Assembly: GCF_000730425.1 (NCBI RefSeq)
Contig: NZ_CP008896.1
Location: 2,728,001 to 2,792,000, forward strand
From: Pseudomonas fluorescens
GTDB taxonomy: Bacteria > Pseudomonadota > Gammaproteobacteria > Pseudomonadales > Pseudomonadaceae
DNA: 64,000 nucleotides
Direction of reading: 5' to 3'
A program made the position numbers and the translations under genes. Below, one piece after another: positions 41,348 to 51,501 of the stretch. The notes beneath the pieces are model-generated. The model saw only the letters and a list, made by a program, of their open reading frames with translations. It ran no database searches and was not told where the DNA came from. Positions within the stretch are counted from its first letter, which is position 1, and each line of letters begins with the position of its first letter.

Positions 41348-42432
41348 TACTGCGCCCCCTGTCGAGTGGTTGCCGGCGCAGGTACCGCAGCCGGAGCGAC
41401 CGCCGCTGGCTTGACCGGCCGTGCAGGCTGGGCCGCCGGTCTGGCGGGTGTCGCCGGGGCGGGCGCGGCAGTTGCAGCCGGCGCAGCCACGGGCGCTACC
41501 GGTGCTGCTGGCTTGGGCACGATTGCCGGAACAATCGGCGTCGTGGTGCCGTCTTGCTTGTCCTGTGCTTCCTGAGCCTGAGCGGCTTCGTTGGCGCGTT
41601 CTTCCGGTGTGCGTGTGTCGCTGAACACCAGCAACAGGTAACGACTACGATTCAGCGCAGCCGTCGGCACGGCGCGGACAATCGCGAAGGGCTGGCCGGA
41701 ATCGTGGATCACTTCCTTGACTGTCGCCACGGGATAGCCCGCCGGGAAGCGCTGGCCAAGGCCGGAGCTGACCAGCAGGTCGCCTTCCTTGATGTCTGCG
41801 GTATCTGCCACATGCCGAAGTTCCAGGCGTTCCGGGTTGCCCGTACCGCTGGCAATCGCCCGCAGGCCATTGCGATTGACCTGCACCGGGATGCTGTGGG
41901 TGGTGTCGGTGAGCAGCAGAACGCGGGAGGTATAGGGCATCAACTCCACCACCTGGCCCATCAGGCCACGGGCATCGAGCACCGGCTGACCAAGGACCAC
42001 GCCATCGCGCTCGCCCTTATTGATGATGATGCGGTGAGTGAAGGGGTTGGGGTCCATGCCGATCAACTCGGCCACTTCGACCTTTTCGTTGACCAACGCG
42101 GAAGAGTTGAGCAACTCACGCAGCCGAACGTTCTGCTCGGTCAGGGCCGCCAGCTTTTGCATGCGCCCCTGCAACAGCAGGTTTTCGGTCTTGAGCTTTT
42201 CGTTCTCGGCCACCAGCTCGGTACGGCTGCCAAATTGGCTGGCCACGCCTTGCCATAGCCGTTGTGGCAGGTCAGTGATCCAGTAGGACTGCATCAATAC
42301 CAGCGACATCTGGCTACGCACTGGCTTGAGCAGTGTGAAGCGGGCATCGACCACCATCAGCGCGACCGATAGCACGACCAGCACCAACAAGCGCACGCCC
42401 AATGAGGGGCCTTTAGTGAAGAGCGGTTTAAT
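41347..42432 (-). CDS. mreC: rod shape-determining protein MreC, probable ATT start
   Basis: 361 residues if started at ATT (42432-42430), giving (M)KPLFTKGPSLGVRLLVL. An ideal AGGAGG lies eight bases upstream (42441-42446) and no in-frame ATG, GTG or TTG occurs between it and an upstream TGA except TTG at 42402, which is 10 residues further in and has no SD. The KPLF-KGPS N-terminus is conserved in pseudomonads from memory. MreC is a bitopic periplasmic scaffold of the elongasome: one helix, coiled coil (SRTELVAENEKLKTENLLLQ), two beta domains. The last 85 or so residues are an Ala/Pro-rich low-complexity tail. Confidence 0.9.
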   Translation of the reverse strand: MKPLFTKGPSLGVRLLVLVVLSVALMVVDARFTLLKPVRSQMSLVLMQSYWITDLPQRLWQGVASQFGSRTELVAENEKLKTENLLLQGRMQKLAALTEQNVRLRELLNSSALVNEKVEVAELIGMDPNPFTHRIIINKGERDGVVLGQPVLDARGLMGQVVELMPYTSRVLLLTDTTHSIPVQVNRNGLRAIASGTGNPERLELRHVADTADIKEGDLLVSSGLGQRFPAGYPVATVKEVIHDSGQPFAIVRAVPTAALNRSRYLLLVFSDTRTPEERANEAAQAQEAQDKQDGTTTPIVPAIVPKPAAPVAPVAAPAATAAPAPATPARPAAQPARPVKPAAVAPAAVPAPATTRQGAQ

Positions 42433-42440
42433 AGGCCGCG

Positions 42441-42446
42441 CCTCCT
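42441..42446 (-). promoter_or_regulatory. Shine-Dalgarno site deciding the mreC start
   Basis: AGGAGG on the minus strand, eight bases before ATT-AAA-CCG. It is the only strong SD in the mreB-mreC interval and supports the non-AUG start. Confidence 0.7.
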
Positions 42447-42570
42447 GGGCAGATATTCTCTTTATTCATACGGCATCAAACCGGCCTGGATGCAGATTGA
42501 AGAAGATAAACGCCAACAGGCAGCACTGCAAAGTGCTGCCTGTTGGCGAAACATGGTGCAACCAACGATC

Positions 42571-43620
<1,050 letters not shown>

Positions 43621-43653
43621 CTAGGCAACGCGTGGGTAAAAAAGTGCGGCAAA

Positions 43654-43681
43654 CTCTAACAACGACAGGGATTTTGGGCAA
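43654..43681 (-). promoter_or_regulatory. candidate mreB promoter
   Basis: TTGCCC (43681-43676), 16 bp spacer, TTAGAG (43659-43654) on the minus strand, about 46 bp before the mreB ATG. It reads as a plausible weak sigma-70 promoter. Confidence 0.4.
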
Positions 43682-43818
43682 GGCGCCAATGTGCTAAATT
43701 GACCGACTTTCTGTGCACCTAACCCCACAATCGCGGCCTTATGACCGTAGAAATGCGGTAGTGTTCCGACAATCTAACACACGGATAGCTTCCGTTCTGT
43801 TTTCCACTGGAGAATCCC

Positions 43819-44106
43819 ATGGCGCTTGAACGCTCCGACGTGGAAAAAATCGCTCATTTGGCCTGCCTTGGCCTCAATGAAGCCGATCTTCCACAGACCA
43901 CCGCAGCCCTGAACAGCATTCTCGGGCTGGTCGACCAGATGCAAGCGGTGAATACCGACGGCATCGATCCCCTGGCTCACCCACTGGAAGCCAGCCAGCG
44001 CCTGCGCGCAGACATCGTGACCGAACGCAATAATCGCGAGGCCTACCAGTCCATCGCACCAGCGGTCGAAAACGGCCTGTACCTGGTTCCGAAAGTCATC
44101 GACTAA
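43819..44106 (+). CDS. gatC: Asp-tRNA(Asn)/Glu-tRNA(Gln) amidotransferase subunit C
   Basis: 95 residues, the small GatC subunit that bridges GatA and GatB ([18 protein letters not shown]). GatCAB amidates Glu-tRNA(Gln) and/or Asp-tRNA(Asn). GatA begins 16 bp after its stop, so gatCAB form an operon. Divergent from mreB. Confidence 0.95.
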   Translation: MALERSDVEKIAHLACLGLNEADLPQTTAALNSILGLVDQMQAVNTDGIDPLAHPLEASQRLRADIVTERNNREAYQSIAPAVENGLYLVPKVID

Positions 44107-44122
44107 AGGGAAAGAGCCTTTC

Positions 44123-45574
44123 ATGCATCAAATGACTCTGGCCGAGATCGCCCGCGGTCTCGCCGACAAAAAGTTTTCTTCCGAAGAGCTGACCAAGACC
44201 CTGCTGGCGCGTATCGCCGCACTGGATCCGAAGCTCAACAGCTTTATCAGCCTCACCGAGGAGCTGGCCCTGGGCCAGGCCAAGGCCGCCGACGCCCGTC
44301 GCGCCAACGGTGAAAGCGGCGCTCTGCTGGGGGCCCCCATTGGTCACAAGGACCTGTTCTGCACCCTGGGCATCCGCACCAGTTGCGGCTCGAAGATGCT
44401 CGACAACTTCAAGGCGCCCTATGACGCCACGGTCGTCGCCAAGCTGGCCGAAGCCGGGGCCGTGACCCTGGGCAAGACCAACATGGACGAATTCGCCATG
44501 GGCTCGGCCAACGAATCGAGCTACTACGGCGCAGTGAAAAACCCCTGGAACCTGGAGCACGTACCCGGCGGTTCGTCCGGCGGCTCGGCTGCTGCCGTTG
44601 CCGCACGCCTGCTGCCGGCCGCCACGGCTACCGATACTGGCGGCTCGATCCGCCAGCCTGCCGCGTTCACCAACCTCACCGGCCTGAAACCGACCTACGG
44701 TCGTGTTTCCCGCTGGGGCATGATTGCCTACGCCTCCAGCCTCGACCAGGGCGGCCCCCTGGCCCGCACCGCCGAAGACTGCGCAATATTGTTACAAGGC
44801 ATGGCAGGCTTTGATGCAAAGGACTCCACCAGCATCGATGAGCCTGTTCCGGACTACAGCGCCAGCCTCAATACCTCGATCAAAGGCCTGCGTATCGGCG
44901 TGCCGAAAGAGTATTTCAGCGCCGGCCTCGACCCACGTATCGCCGAGCTGGTACACAACAGCGTCAAGGCGCTGGAAAAGCTCGGCGCGGTGATCAAGGA
45001 AATCAGCCTGCCGAACAACCAACACGCAATTCCGGCGTATTACGTGATCGCCCCGGCCGAAGCCTCCTCCAACCTGTCGCGCTTCGATGGCGTGCGCTTT
45101 GGCTACCGCTGTGAAGCCCCCAAAGACCTCACCGACCTGTACAAGCGCTCCCGTGGCGAAGGGTTCGGCGCAGAAGTGCAACGTCGCATCATGGTCGGCG
45201 CCTACGCGCTGTCGGCTGGCTACTACGACGCGTACTACCTCAAGGCGCAAAAAATCCGACGCCTGGTGAAGAACGACTTCATGGCAGCTTTTAATGAAGT
45301 CGACGTGATCATCGGCCCAACCACGCCGAATCCGGCCTGGAAACTCGGTGCCAAGAACGGCGACCCGGTGGCCGCGTATCTGGAAGACCTCTACACCATC
45401 ACCGCCAACCTTGCGGGTTTGCCGGGCTTGTCCATGCCGGCCGGTTTCGTCGATGGCCTGCCGGTGGGCGTGCAGTTGCTGGCCCCGTATTTCCAGGAAG
45501 GCCGCTTGCTCAATGTGGCGCACCAGTATCAGCTGAATACTGACTGGCACACTCGCCCCCCAACCGGCTTCTGA
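44123..45574 (+). CDS. gatA: glutamyl-tRNA(Gln) amidotransferase subunit A
   Basis: 483 residues, amidase-signature enzyme. The Lys ([10 protein letters not shown]), cis-Ser and nucleophile Ser ([26 protein letters not shown]) triad is complete. It releases ammonia from glutamine for transfer to the misacylated tRNA. The gatB ATG follows the stop by 10 bp. Confidence 0.98.
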   Translation: MHQMTLAEIARGLADKKFSSEELTKTLLARIAALDPKLNSFISLTEELALGQAKAADARRANGESGALLGAPIGHKDLFCTLGIRTSCGSKMLDNFKAPYDATVVAKLAEAGAVTLGKTNMDEFAMGSANESSYYGAVKNPWNLEHVPGGSSGGSAAAVAARLLPAATATDTGGSIRQPAAFTNLTGLKPTYGRVSRWGMIAYASSLDQGGPLARTAEDCAILLQGMAGFDAKDSTSIDEPVPDYSASLNTSIKGLRIGVPKEYFSAGLDPRIAELVHNSVKALEKLGAVIKEISLPNNQHAIPAYYVIAPAEASSNLSRFDGVRFGYRCEAPKDLTDLYKRSRGEGFGAEVQRRIMVGAYALSAGYYDAYYLKAQKIRRLVKNDFMAAFNEVDVIIGPTTPNPAWKLGAKNGDPVAAYLEDLYTITANLAGLPGLSMPAGFVDGLPVGVQLLAPYFQEGRLLNVAHQYQLNTDWHTRPPTGF

Positions 45575-45584
45575 GGAGAACACT

Positions 45585-47030
45585 ATGCAATGGGAAGTTG
45601 TGATCGGGCTGGAGATTCATACCCAGCTCGCCACCCAATCGAAGATTTTCTCCGGTAGCGCCACCACGTTCGGCTCCGAACCCAACACCCAGGCCAGCCT
45701 GGTAGACCTGGGCATGCCTGGCGTACTGCCAGTACTGAACCAGGAAGCGGTGCGCATGGCGGTGATGTTCGGCTTGGCGATTGACGCCCAGATCGGCCAG
45801 CACAACGTGTTCGCCCGCAAGAATTACTTCTACCCGGACCTGCCCAAGGGCTACCAGATCAGCCAGATGGAACTGCCGATCGTCGGCAAGGGCTACCTGG
45901 ATATCCCTCTGGAAGACGGCACGATCAAGCGTGTGGGCGTGACCCGCGCGCACCTGGAAGAAGACGCCGGCAAGAGCCTGCACGAAGAGTTCAACGGTGC
46001 CACCGGCATCGACCTGAACCGCGCCGGCACGCCACTGCTGGAGATCGTTTCCGAGCCGGACATGCGCAGCGCCAAGGAAGCCGTAGCCTACGTCAAGACC
46101 ATTCACGCGCTGGTGCGCTACCTGGGCATCTGCGACGGCAACATGGCCGAAGGCTCCCTGCGTTGCGACTGCAACGTGTCGGTGCGGCCAAAAGGCCAGG
46201 TCGAGTACGGCACCCGCTGCGAGATCAAGAACGTCAACTCGTTCCGCTTCATCGAGAAGGCGATCAACACCGAAGTGCGTCGCCAGATCGAGCTGATCGA
46301 AGACGGCGGCAAGGTGATCCAGCAGACCCGCCTGTACGACCCGAACAAAGACGAAACCCGTGCCATGCGCAGCAAGGAGGAAGCCAACGACTACCGTTAC
46401 TTCCCCGATCCGGACCTGTTGCCGGTGGTGATCGAGGATTCGTTCCTCAATGACGTGCGCGCTACCCTGCCGGAATTGCCACCGCAAAAACGCGAGCGTT
46501 TCCAGGCGCAGTTCGGCCTGTCGGTGTATGACGCCAGCGTCCTGGCGTCGAGCCGTGAGCAGGCCGACTACTTCGAAAAAGTCGTGAGCATCGCTGGCGA
46601 CGCCAAGCTGGCGGCCAACTGGGTCATGGTCGAACTGGGCAGCCTGTTGAACAAACAGGGCCTGGAAATCGACGAAGCCCCGGTCTCGGCCGAGCAACTG
46701 GGCGGCATGTTGCTGCGTATCAAGGACAACACCATTTCCGGCAAAATCGCCAAGACCGTGTTTGAAGCCATGGCCAGCGGTGAAGGCAGCGCCGATGAGA
46801 TCATCGACAAGCGTGGCCTCAAGCAAGTCACCGACAGCGGCGCCATCTCGGCCGTGCTTGATGAAATGCTGGCGGCCAACGCAGAGCAGGTCGAGCAGTA
46901 CCGGGCGGCGGATGAAGCCAAGCGCGGCAAGATGTTTGGCTTCTTTGTAGGCCAGGCGATGAAGGCCTCCAAAGGCAAGGCCAACCCGCAACAGGTGAAC
47001 GAATTGCTCAAGAGCAAGCTCGAAGGCTGA
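45585..47030 (+). CDS. gatB: aspartyl/glutamyl-tRNA amidotransferase subunit B
   Basis: 481 residues. The kinase/amidotransferase core ([34 protein letters not shown]) and C-terminal YqeY-like tail ([27 protein letters not shown]) are complete. It phosphorylates and amidates the tRNA-bound acid. Last gene of gatCAB, followed by a REPIN. Confidence 0.98.
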   Translation: MQWEVVIGLEIHTQLATQSKIFSGSATTFGSEPNTQASLVDLGMPGVLPVLNQEAVRMAVMFGLAIDAQIGQHNVFARKNYFYPDLPKGYQISQMELPIVGKGYLDIPLEDGTIKRVGVTRAHLEEDAGKSLHEEFNGATGIDLNRAGTPLLEIVSEPDMRSAKEAVAYVKTIHALVRYLGICDGNMAEGSLRCDCNVSVRPKGQVEYGTRCEIKNVNSFRFIEKAINTEVRRQIELIEDGGKVIQQTRLYDPNKDETRAMRSKEEANDYRYFPDPDLLPVVIEDSFLNDVRATLPELPPQKRERFQAQFGLSVYDASVLASSREQADYFEKVVSIAGDAKLAANWVMVELGSLLNKQGLEIDEAPVSAEQLGGMLLRIKDNTISGKIAKTVFEAMASGEGSADEIIDKRGLKQVTDSGAISAVLDEMLAANAEQVEQYRAADEAKRGKMFGFFVGQAMKASKGKANPQQVNELLKSKLEG

Positions 47031-47077
47031 TAGCAATGAATGGTCCGGGCGAGATTTCACTTGCGACTCGGACCCCA

Positions 47078-47167
47078 TGTGGGAGCGGGCTTGCTCGCGA
47101 TAGCGGAGGGTCAGTCAATGTATTTGGCGACTGAATCACCGCTATCGCGAGCAAGCCCGCTCCCACA
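47078..47167. repeat. REPIN, second REP subtype
   Basis: 90 bp: TGTGGGAGCGGGCTTGCTCG... and its inverted copy ending ...GAGCAAGCCCGCTCCCACA, with CGATAGCGG at the inner edge. It is the same length as the copy at 60393. Confidence 0.93.
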
Positions 47168-47190
47168 TTTGTCATGGGGACACCTTGAAA

Positions 47191-47562
47191 ATGAAGCGTC
47201 TACTCGGCCTCTGCGCCCTGTTCTCCCTGCTCACCGGCTGCGCCAGCGGCATGATCGACCCCAACGGCTACGACGAAACCGGCACCGCGTCCTACTACGG
47301 CGCCAAGCACCACGGCAAGAAAACTGCCAGCGGTGAACCCTTCAACCAGCACGCCATGACTGCCGCCCACCGGCGCCTGCCATTCGGCACACGTGTACAG
47401 GTCACCAACCTTGCCAACGACAAATCCGTGGTGGTACGCATCAATGATCGCGGCCCACACACCCGTGGCCGGCTGATCGATCTTTCGCGCCAGGCTGCCG
47501 AGCAGTTGGGTATGCTGCGCAGCGGAACCGCGCGCGTGCGCGTGCAAGCCCTGAGCAACTGA
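47191..47562 (+). CDS. RlpA-like septal ring lipoprotein, short form
   Basis: 123 residues: a lipoprotein signal with Cys17 (LLTGCAS) and a double-psi beta-barrel (GTASYYGAKHHGKKTASGEPF, then RINDRGPHTRGRLIDLSRQAA with the catalytic Asp of RlpA transglycosylases). It lacks the C-terminal SPOR domain of full-length RlpA. It may cut denuded glycan strands or bind peptidoglycan. A TTG start six bases upstream is also possible. Confidence 0.9.
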   Translation: MKRLLGLCALFSLLTGCASGMIDPNGYDETGTASYYGAKHHGKKTASGEPFNQHAMTAAHRRLPFGTRVQVTNLANDKSVVVRINDRGPHTRGRLIDLSRQAAEQLGMLRSGTARVRVQALSN

Positions 47563-47606
47563 TTGACGGAGCCCTGACCATTTTCGGATTAAGCGCCCTC
47601 TCCCCC

Positions 47607-48671
47607 ATGAGCCTGATCGAGCTGATCAGCGGCCTGCTGCTGCTGATTGCCGGGGCCGAAATGCTGGTACGCGCAGCCGTGCGCCTGGCCGCCAGCCTCA
47701 AGGTCAGGCCGTTGATCATTGGCTTGAGCATCGTTGCCTTTGGCAGCAGTGCGCCGCAAATCGCGGTCAGCCTGCAGGCCACCCTGGCCGGCAATACCGA
47801 TATTGCCGTGGGCAGTGTGATCGGCAGCAGTATCTTCAATATCCTCGTCACCCTGGGCCTTTCAGCGCTGATCATTCCCCTGCGCGTATCGCGGCAACTG
47901 GTGCGCCTGGATATCCCGGTGATGATCGGCGCCAGCATGCTGCTGTTTGTCCTCGCCAGCGATGAAGCCCTGACTCCGCTTGACGGCCTGGCCTTACTGC
48001 TAGCCCTGCTCGCCTACCTGGGCCTGTTGCTGTACCAGACCCGCCATTCGCGGCGGCCGCGCACCCGTGACACAGTGGTGCAGGCGCCATGGCTGAGCAG
48101 TCTGCTGTGGATGATCGGCGGGCTCGCGCTGCTGGTGTTCGCCGGGCACCTGTTGCTGGGGGCGGCCGTGGAAGTGGCCAGCGACCTGGGCCTGTCCGAG
48201 CGGGTGATCGGCCTGACCATCGTTGCCGTCAGCACCTCCCTGCCATGTCTCGCCACATCACTGATTGCCGCCCTGCGCGGCGAACGGGAGATTGCGGTGG
48301 GTAACGTGATCGGCAGCAACCTGTTCAACCTGTTGGGGGTGCTGGGCTTTACCGCGTTGGTGGCACCGTCGCCCTTATCGGTATCGCCCAATGCCCTGGA
48401 TTTCGACCTGCCGGTGATGCTCGGTGTGGTGGTGTTGTGCTTGCCGGTGTTTTACACCGGCTACCGCATCACCCGCGTCGAAGGCTTGCTGCTACTGGGG
48501 CTGTACCTGGCGTATGGGCTGCACGTGGTGTCGTTCACCACCGGCATGCCACTGGCCAATAAACTGGAACAACTGATGCTGTATTACGTCCTGCCAGCGC
48601 TGGTGGCTTTCCTGTTGTTCACCTCGCTGCAAGCCTGGCGCCGCCAACACAACAAGAGGGAGCCACAATGA
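47607..48671 (+). CDS. calcium/sodium antiporter (CaCA family)
   Basis: 354 residues, two repeats of about five helices each, with the alpha-repeat motifs GLSIVAFGSSAPQIAVS (first) and GLTIVAVSTSLPCLATSL (second), followed by GNTDIAVGSVIGSSIFNIL and EREIAVGNVIGSNLFNLL. This is the YrbG-type Ca2+/Na+ exchanger fold. The CMD gene overlaps its stop by four bases. Confidence 0.93.
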   Translation: MSLIELISGLLLLIAGAEMLVRAAVRLAASLKVRPLIIGLSIVAFGSSAPQIAVSLQATLAGNTDIAVGSVIGSSIFNILVTLGLSALIIPLRVSRQLVRLDIPVMIGASMLLFVLASDEALTPLDGLALLLALLAYLGLLLYQTRHSRRPRTRDTVVQAPWLSSLLWMIGGLALLVFAGHLLLGAAVEVASDLGLSERVIGLTIVAVSTSLPCLATSLIAALRGEREIAVGNVIGSNLFNLLGVLGFTALVAPSPLSVSPNALDFDLPVMLGVVVLCLPVFYTGYRITRVEGLLLLGLYLAYGLHVVSFTTGMPLANKLEQLMLYYVLPALVAFLLFTSLQAWRRQHNKREPQ

Positions 48672-49051
48672 CCGATCAACCGAAATCCGGCGTGCAAATG
48701 CGCCGCCAGGTAATGGGCGATGTATTTGTCGACCGCGCCCTGGGCAATGCCACCGAGTTCACCCAGCCGTTGCAGGACTTCGTCAACGAGCATGCCTGGG
48801 GCGGCGTGTGGAACCGCGAAGGCTTGCCACTGAAGACCCGCAGCCTGATCACCCTCGCTGCGTTGACCGCCTTGAAATGCCCACAGGAGCTCAAGGGCCA
48901 TGTACGCGGCGCGCTGAACAATGGCTGTACTGTCGAAGAAATTCGCGAAGCGCTGCTGCATTGCGCGGTGTATGCCGGCGTGCCGGCGGCGATTGATGCG
49001 TTCCGAGCGGCGCAGGAAGTGATTGAGGCGTATCAACCCGCCCAGCAGTGA
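48668..49051 (+). CDS. carboxymuconolactone decarboxylase family protein
   Basis: 127 residues. The CMD core TLAALTALKCPQELKGHVRGALNNG and EIREALLHCAVYAGVPAAIDAF fits the PcaC-type branch, without the CxxC of AhpD. It might decarboxylate an aromatic-ring product or act on another small molecule, but the substrate is unknown. It overlaps the antiporter stop by ATGA. Confidence 0.88.
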   Translation: MTDQPKSGVQMRRQVMGDVFVDRALGNATEFTQPLQDFVNEHAWGGVWNREGLPLKTRSLITLAALTALKCPQELKGHVRGALNNGCTVEEIREALLHCAVYAGVPAAIDAFRAAQEVIEAYQPAQQ

Positions 49052-49084
49052 CTGCAAGAGAGCTATCGCGAGCATCCGGGCAAA

Positions 49085-49109
49085 TGTGGGAGGCGGGCTT
49101 GCTCGCGAT
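49085..49109. repeat. partial REP element
   Basis: TGTGGGAGGCGGGCTTGCTCGCGAT, one base insertion relative to the other subtype-2 copies, 34 bp after the CMD stop. Confidence 0.7.
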
Positions 49110-49133
49110 TGGCCCTAAAAGACAGCACCGACT

Positions 49134-50075
49134 TCAGATCCAGCCGCCCGCCTGCAACACAAAGATCCCGATATTGGTGGTCACTGCCGCCATCAAGGTG
49201 GTGATCACAATGATCGCCGCGGCCAACTCATAGTTGCCCTGGGCCGCGCGAGCCATGACAAAGCTGGCGGCAGCTGTCGGCGCGCCAAAATACAAAAACA
49301 GAATCCCCAGCTCCGGCCCCCGGAAGCCATACAGCCAGGCTCCCACGGTCGCCACGAGGGGCAGGCCGATCATCTTCACCAGGCTGGCGCTCAACGCGAT
49401 GCTGCCACTTTGGCGCAATGCGGCCAGCGACAAGGTGCCGCCAATGCAGATCAGCGCCAGGGGCAGGGTCATATCGGCCAGGTACCTCCCGCTGGTTTCC
49501 AGCCAAGTGGGCAGGCCAATCTGAAAATAGGCAAACGGTGTAGCCGCAATCACACTGAGGATCAACGGATTGGCCAGTACGCTTTTGCAGATGCTCCACG
49601 GGTCCGACTTGATCACCGGGCTGTAGACTGCCAGCACAATGGTCGACAGGGTGTTGTAGAACAGGATCACCAGCCCCGCGAGGATCGCCCCCAGGGAAAT
49701 CCCGTAATCCCCGTACATGCTGGCCGCCAGTGCCAGGCCGATCACCCCGTTGTTACCGCGAAACGCACCCTGGGCATAAATGCCGCGGTCTTCACGGGGG
49801 CAACGGAAAATCGCCCAGCCCCAGGCCAAGGCGAAGCTGGCGACCGTTGCTAGGGCGAAATAGATCAGCAGTTCTGGCTTGAGCGCCGAATGCAGGTCGG
49901 CGTGCAGAATCCCCAGAAACAGCAGCGCCGGCATGGTGACGTTGAACACCAGGGCTGACGCTGTGTGGATAAAGTTATCGTTGATCCAGTTGATGCGCTT
50001 GAGCAACACCCCCAGAAACAGCATGGCGAACACCGGCGCGGTGATGGTCAGGGTTTGCAGGAATATAGCCAGCAT
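49134..50075 (-). CDS. AEC family transporter
   Basis: 313 residues with ten predicted helices, auxin-efflux-carrier family (VFAMLFLGVLLKRINWI, GNNGVIGLALAASMYGD, LALICIGGTLSLAAL). It probably moves organic acids or anions. It is convergent with the CMD gene; a partial REP lies between. No operon partner. Confidence 0.88.
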   Translation of the reverse strand: MLAIFLQTLTITAPVFAMLFLGVLLKRINWINDNFIHTASALVFNVTMPALLFLGILHADLHSALKPELLIYFALATVASFALAWGWAIFRCPREDRGIYAQGAFRGNNGVIGLALAASMYGDYGISLGAILAGLVILFYNTLSTIVLAVYSPVIKSDPWSICKSVLANPLILSVIAATPFAYFQIGLPTWLETSGRYLADMTLPLALICIGGTLSLAALRQSGSIALSASLVKMIGLPLVATVGAWLYGFRGPELGILFLYFGAPTAAASFVMARAAQGNYELAAAIIVITTLMAAVTTNIGIFVLQAGGWI

Positions 50076-50159
50076 GCTGGGGAGAACCTTGGGTAAGCGT
50101 CGGTAGGTGGCTAATGATAAGCCAGTACGAACCGGTTCGCCTGGGTAACACCCATCAAA

Positions 50160-50183
50160 TGCAGGAGCTGGCTTGCCGGCGAT
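50160..50183. repeat. partial REP element
   Basis: TGCAGGAGCTGGCTTGCCGGCGAT, a degraded copy of subtype 1 (GTAGG changed to GCAGG), with no second copy. Confidence 0.6.
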
Positions 50184-50252
50184 AGCGGTGTGTCAGCCAC
50201 CAGGCTCATTGCTTCGCCAACCTGGTTTTTTTGATCGCTTACAGCGGGCACC

Positions 50253-50280
50253 TTGACGTAGGAAATTATTCCTCTATGAT
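50253..50280 (+). promoter_or_regulatory. sigma-70-like promoter of the phospholipase gene
   Basis: TTGACG (50253-50258), 16 bp spacer, TATGAT (50275-50280). Predicted start near 50287, inside the LexA site, 57 bp before the ATG. Confidence 0.65.
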
Positions 50281-50288
50281 CAAAACAG

Positions 50289-50304
50289 CTGTATATACAT
50301 ACAG
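50289..50304 (+). promoter_or_regulatory. LexA (SOS) box
   Basis: CTGTATATACATACAG, one base from the ideal CTGTATATATATACAG and a perfect CTG-N10-CAG. It covers the predicted start of the adjacent promoter, the classical position for LexA repression. Confidence 0.85.
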
Positions 50305-50343
50305 CAATCAAGGAAGATTCTTACGACATAGCAAGGAGCTAAC

Positions 50344-51501
50344 ATGTCTGAACTTAAATCGATCATCACCGCAAACCCCATCCCCTCCCTACGCTTCGAA
50401 GGTGGCGAGCACACCGCTATTGGCGACGACACCCAACTGCGCTTCGTGCAAGGCGAGCCTTCTATTCCGGGCGCTCAAGTCAAGCTTCACCTACCCAACG
50501 GCCTGGCCTTGACCTACGGCCAGATTATCTCCCTGGGCGGCGATTTCTACGGCGTTCCCGGCCAGCCCATCAGCGACGGCGCATCGCCAGCCGAGCGTGT
50601 CCAACGCTTTATCGCTGCCTTCAATTCCCTGGCTACGCTGCCGGCATCGCGGGAAGAAGCGGGAAAAATCCTCGCAGTCATGCAAAAGGAAATCAATGCG
50701 GTCAAGCAAGCAATCAAAGAAGGCAAGCAGGCCCATGAAGCCTATGACGTGCTGGGTGATACGTTGTCCGAAGAGTGGAACCGCATTACCGGTGGGGGTA
50801 GTGTTGTTTCGGCCATGGTTCCACTGGGGCGCTACCTGAAACTGGCAGCCGACAATGCTGATCACTTTGGCGAATGGGCGCTCTCAGCCTATCTGGCCGG
50901 GCATACTGCAGCCCTGCAACAAGCGGTAGTGGCCCATCAAAGCGGCAGCGACCAACAACTGGAACTGGCTTATGCCATGAACAGCTTTGCCGATCACTTT
51001 TTGACCGACCTGTTTTCCGCAGGCCACCTGCGCGTACCGCGCAAGCAACTGGCGGCCGTGGTGACGCCGGGTGAATTGGGGTCGCTGATCAGTCGCTTCA
51101 TGCACGACGAAGACAGCAAGTTCGGGCTCAATGTGCGCAATGCCCTGGGCGACGAATGGCACGCCTATGGCGACAAGCGTTATTTCGATAGCAACGATGC
51201 CGCCAATCGCACCCAGGTCAAACGTGCAGTACAGGCGTCGGCCGATGAGATTTTCGAGGCATACATCAGCGGTATCGTCCCCTCCCCAGCTACGTTCAAG
51301 GCGCCGTTGCATGTGCCGGACCTGAATGCAGCGAACAATCCGGCGAATAACTTCGCGCCGCTGTTCAAAGCCGATGGGGACAAGGTTCTGCGGCGCAAGG
51401 ACGTCAACAACCTGAATGACAAACAGTGGACCAATGATTGGTGGGGATGGAGTACGTATTTGCTGCTCAAGGACTACAAGCCGAACAACCCGCTGCCTTG
51501 A
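50344..51501 (+). CDS. zinc-dependent phospholipase C-like protein, SOS-controlled
   Basis: 385 residues. The spacing of candidate zinc ligands copies PC-phospholipase C (B. cereus D55/H69, H118/D122/H128, H142/E146): Asp173 and His187 are 14 apart, His218-Asp222-His228 match HxxxDx5H, and His273-Asp277 stands where HxxxE would be. The first 80 residues (NGLALTYGQIISLGGDFYGVP) are an extra domain. No signal peptide is visible, unlike secreted PLCs. AAGGAG precedes the ATG. Upstream are a promoter and a LexA box; no operon partner follows. Candidate roles are lipid remodelling or lysis after DNA damage. The family is firm, the substrate is not. Confidence 0.8.
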   Translation: MSELKSIITANPIPSLRFEGGEHTAIGDDTQLRFVQGEPSIPGAQVKLHLPNGLALTYGQIISLGGDFYGVPGQPISDGASPAERVQRFIAAFNSLATLPASREEAGKILAVMQKEINAVKQAIKEGKQAHEAYDVLGDTLSEEWNRITGGGSVVSAMVPLGRYLKLAADNADHFGEWALSAYLAGHTAALQQAVVAHQSGSDQQLELAYAMNSFADHFLTDLFSAGHLRVPRKQLAAVVTPGELGSLISRFMHDEDSKFGLNVRNALGDEWHAYGDKRYFDSNDAANRTQVKRAVQASADEIFEAYISGIVPSPATFKAPLHVPDLNAANNPANNFAPLFKADGDKVLRRKDVNNLNDKQWTNDWWGWSTYLLLKDYKPNNPLP

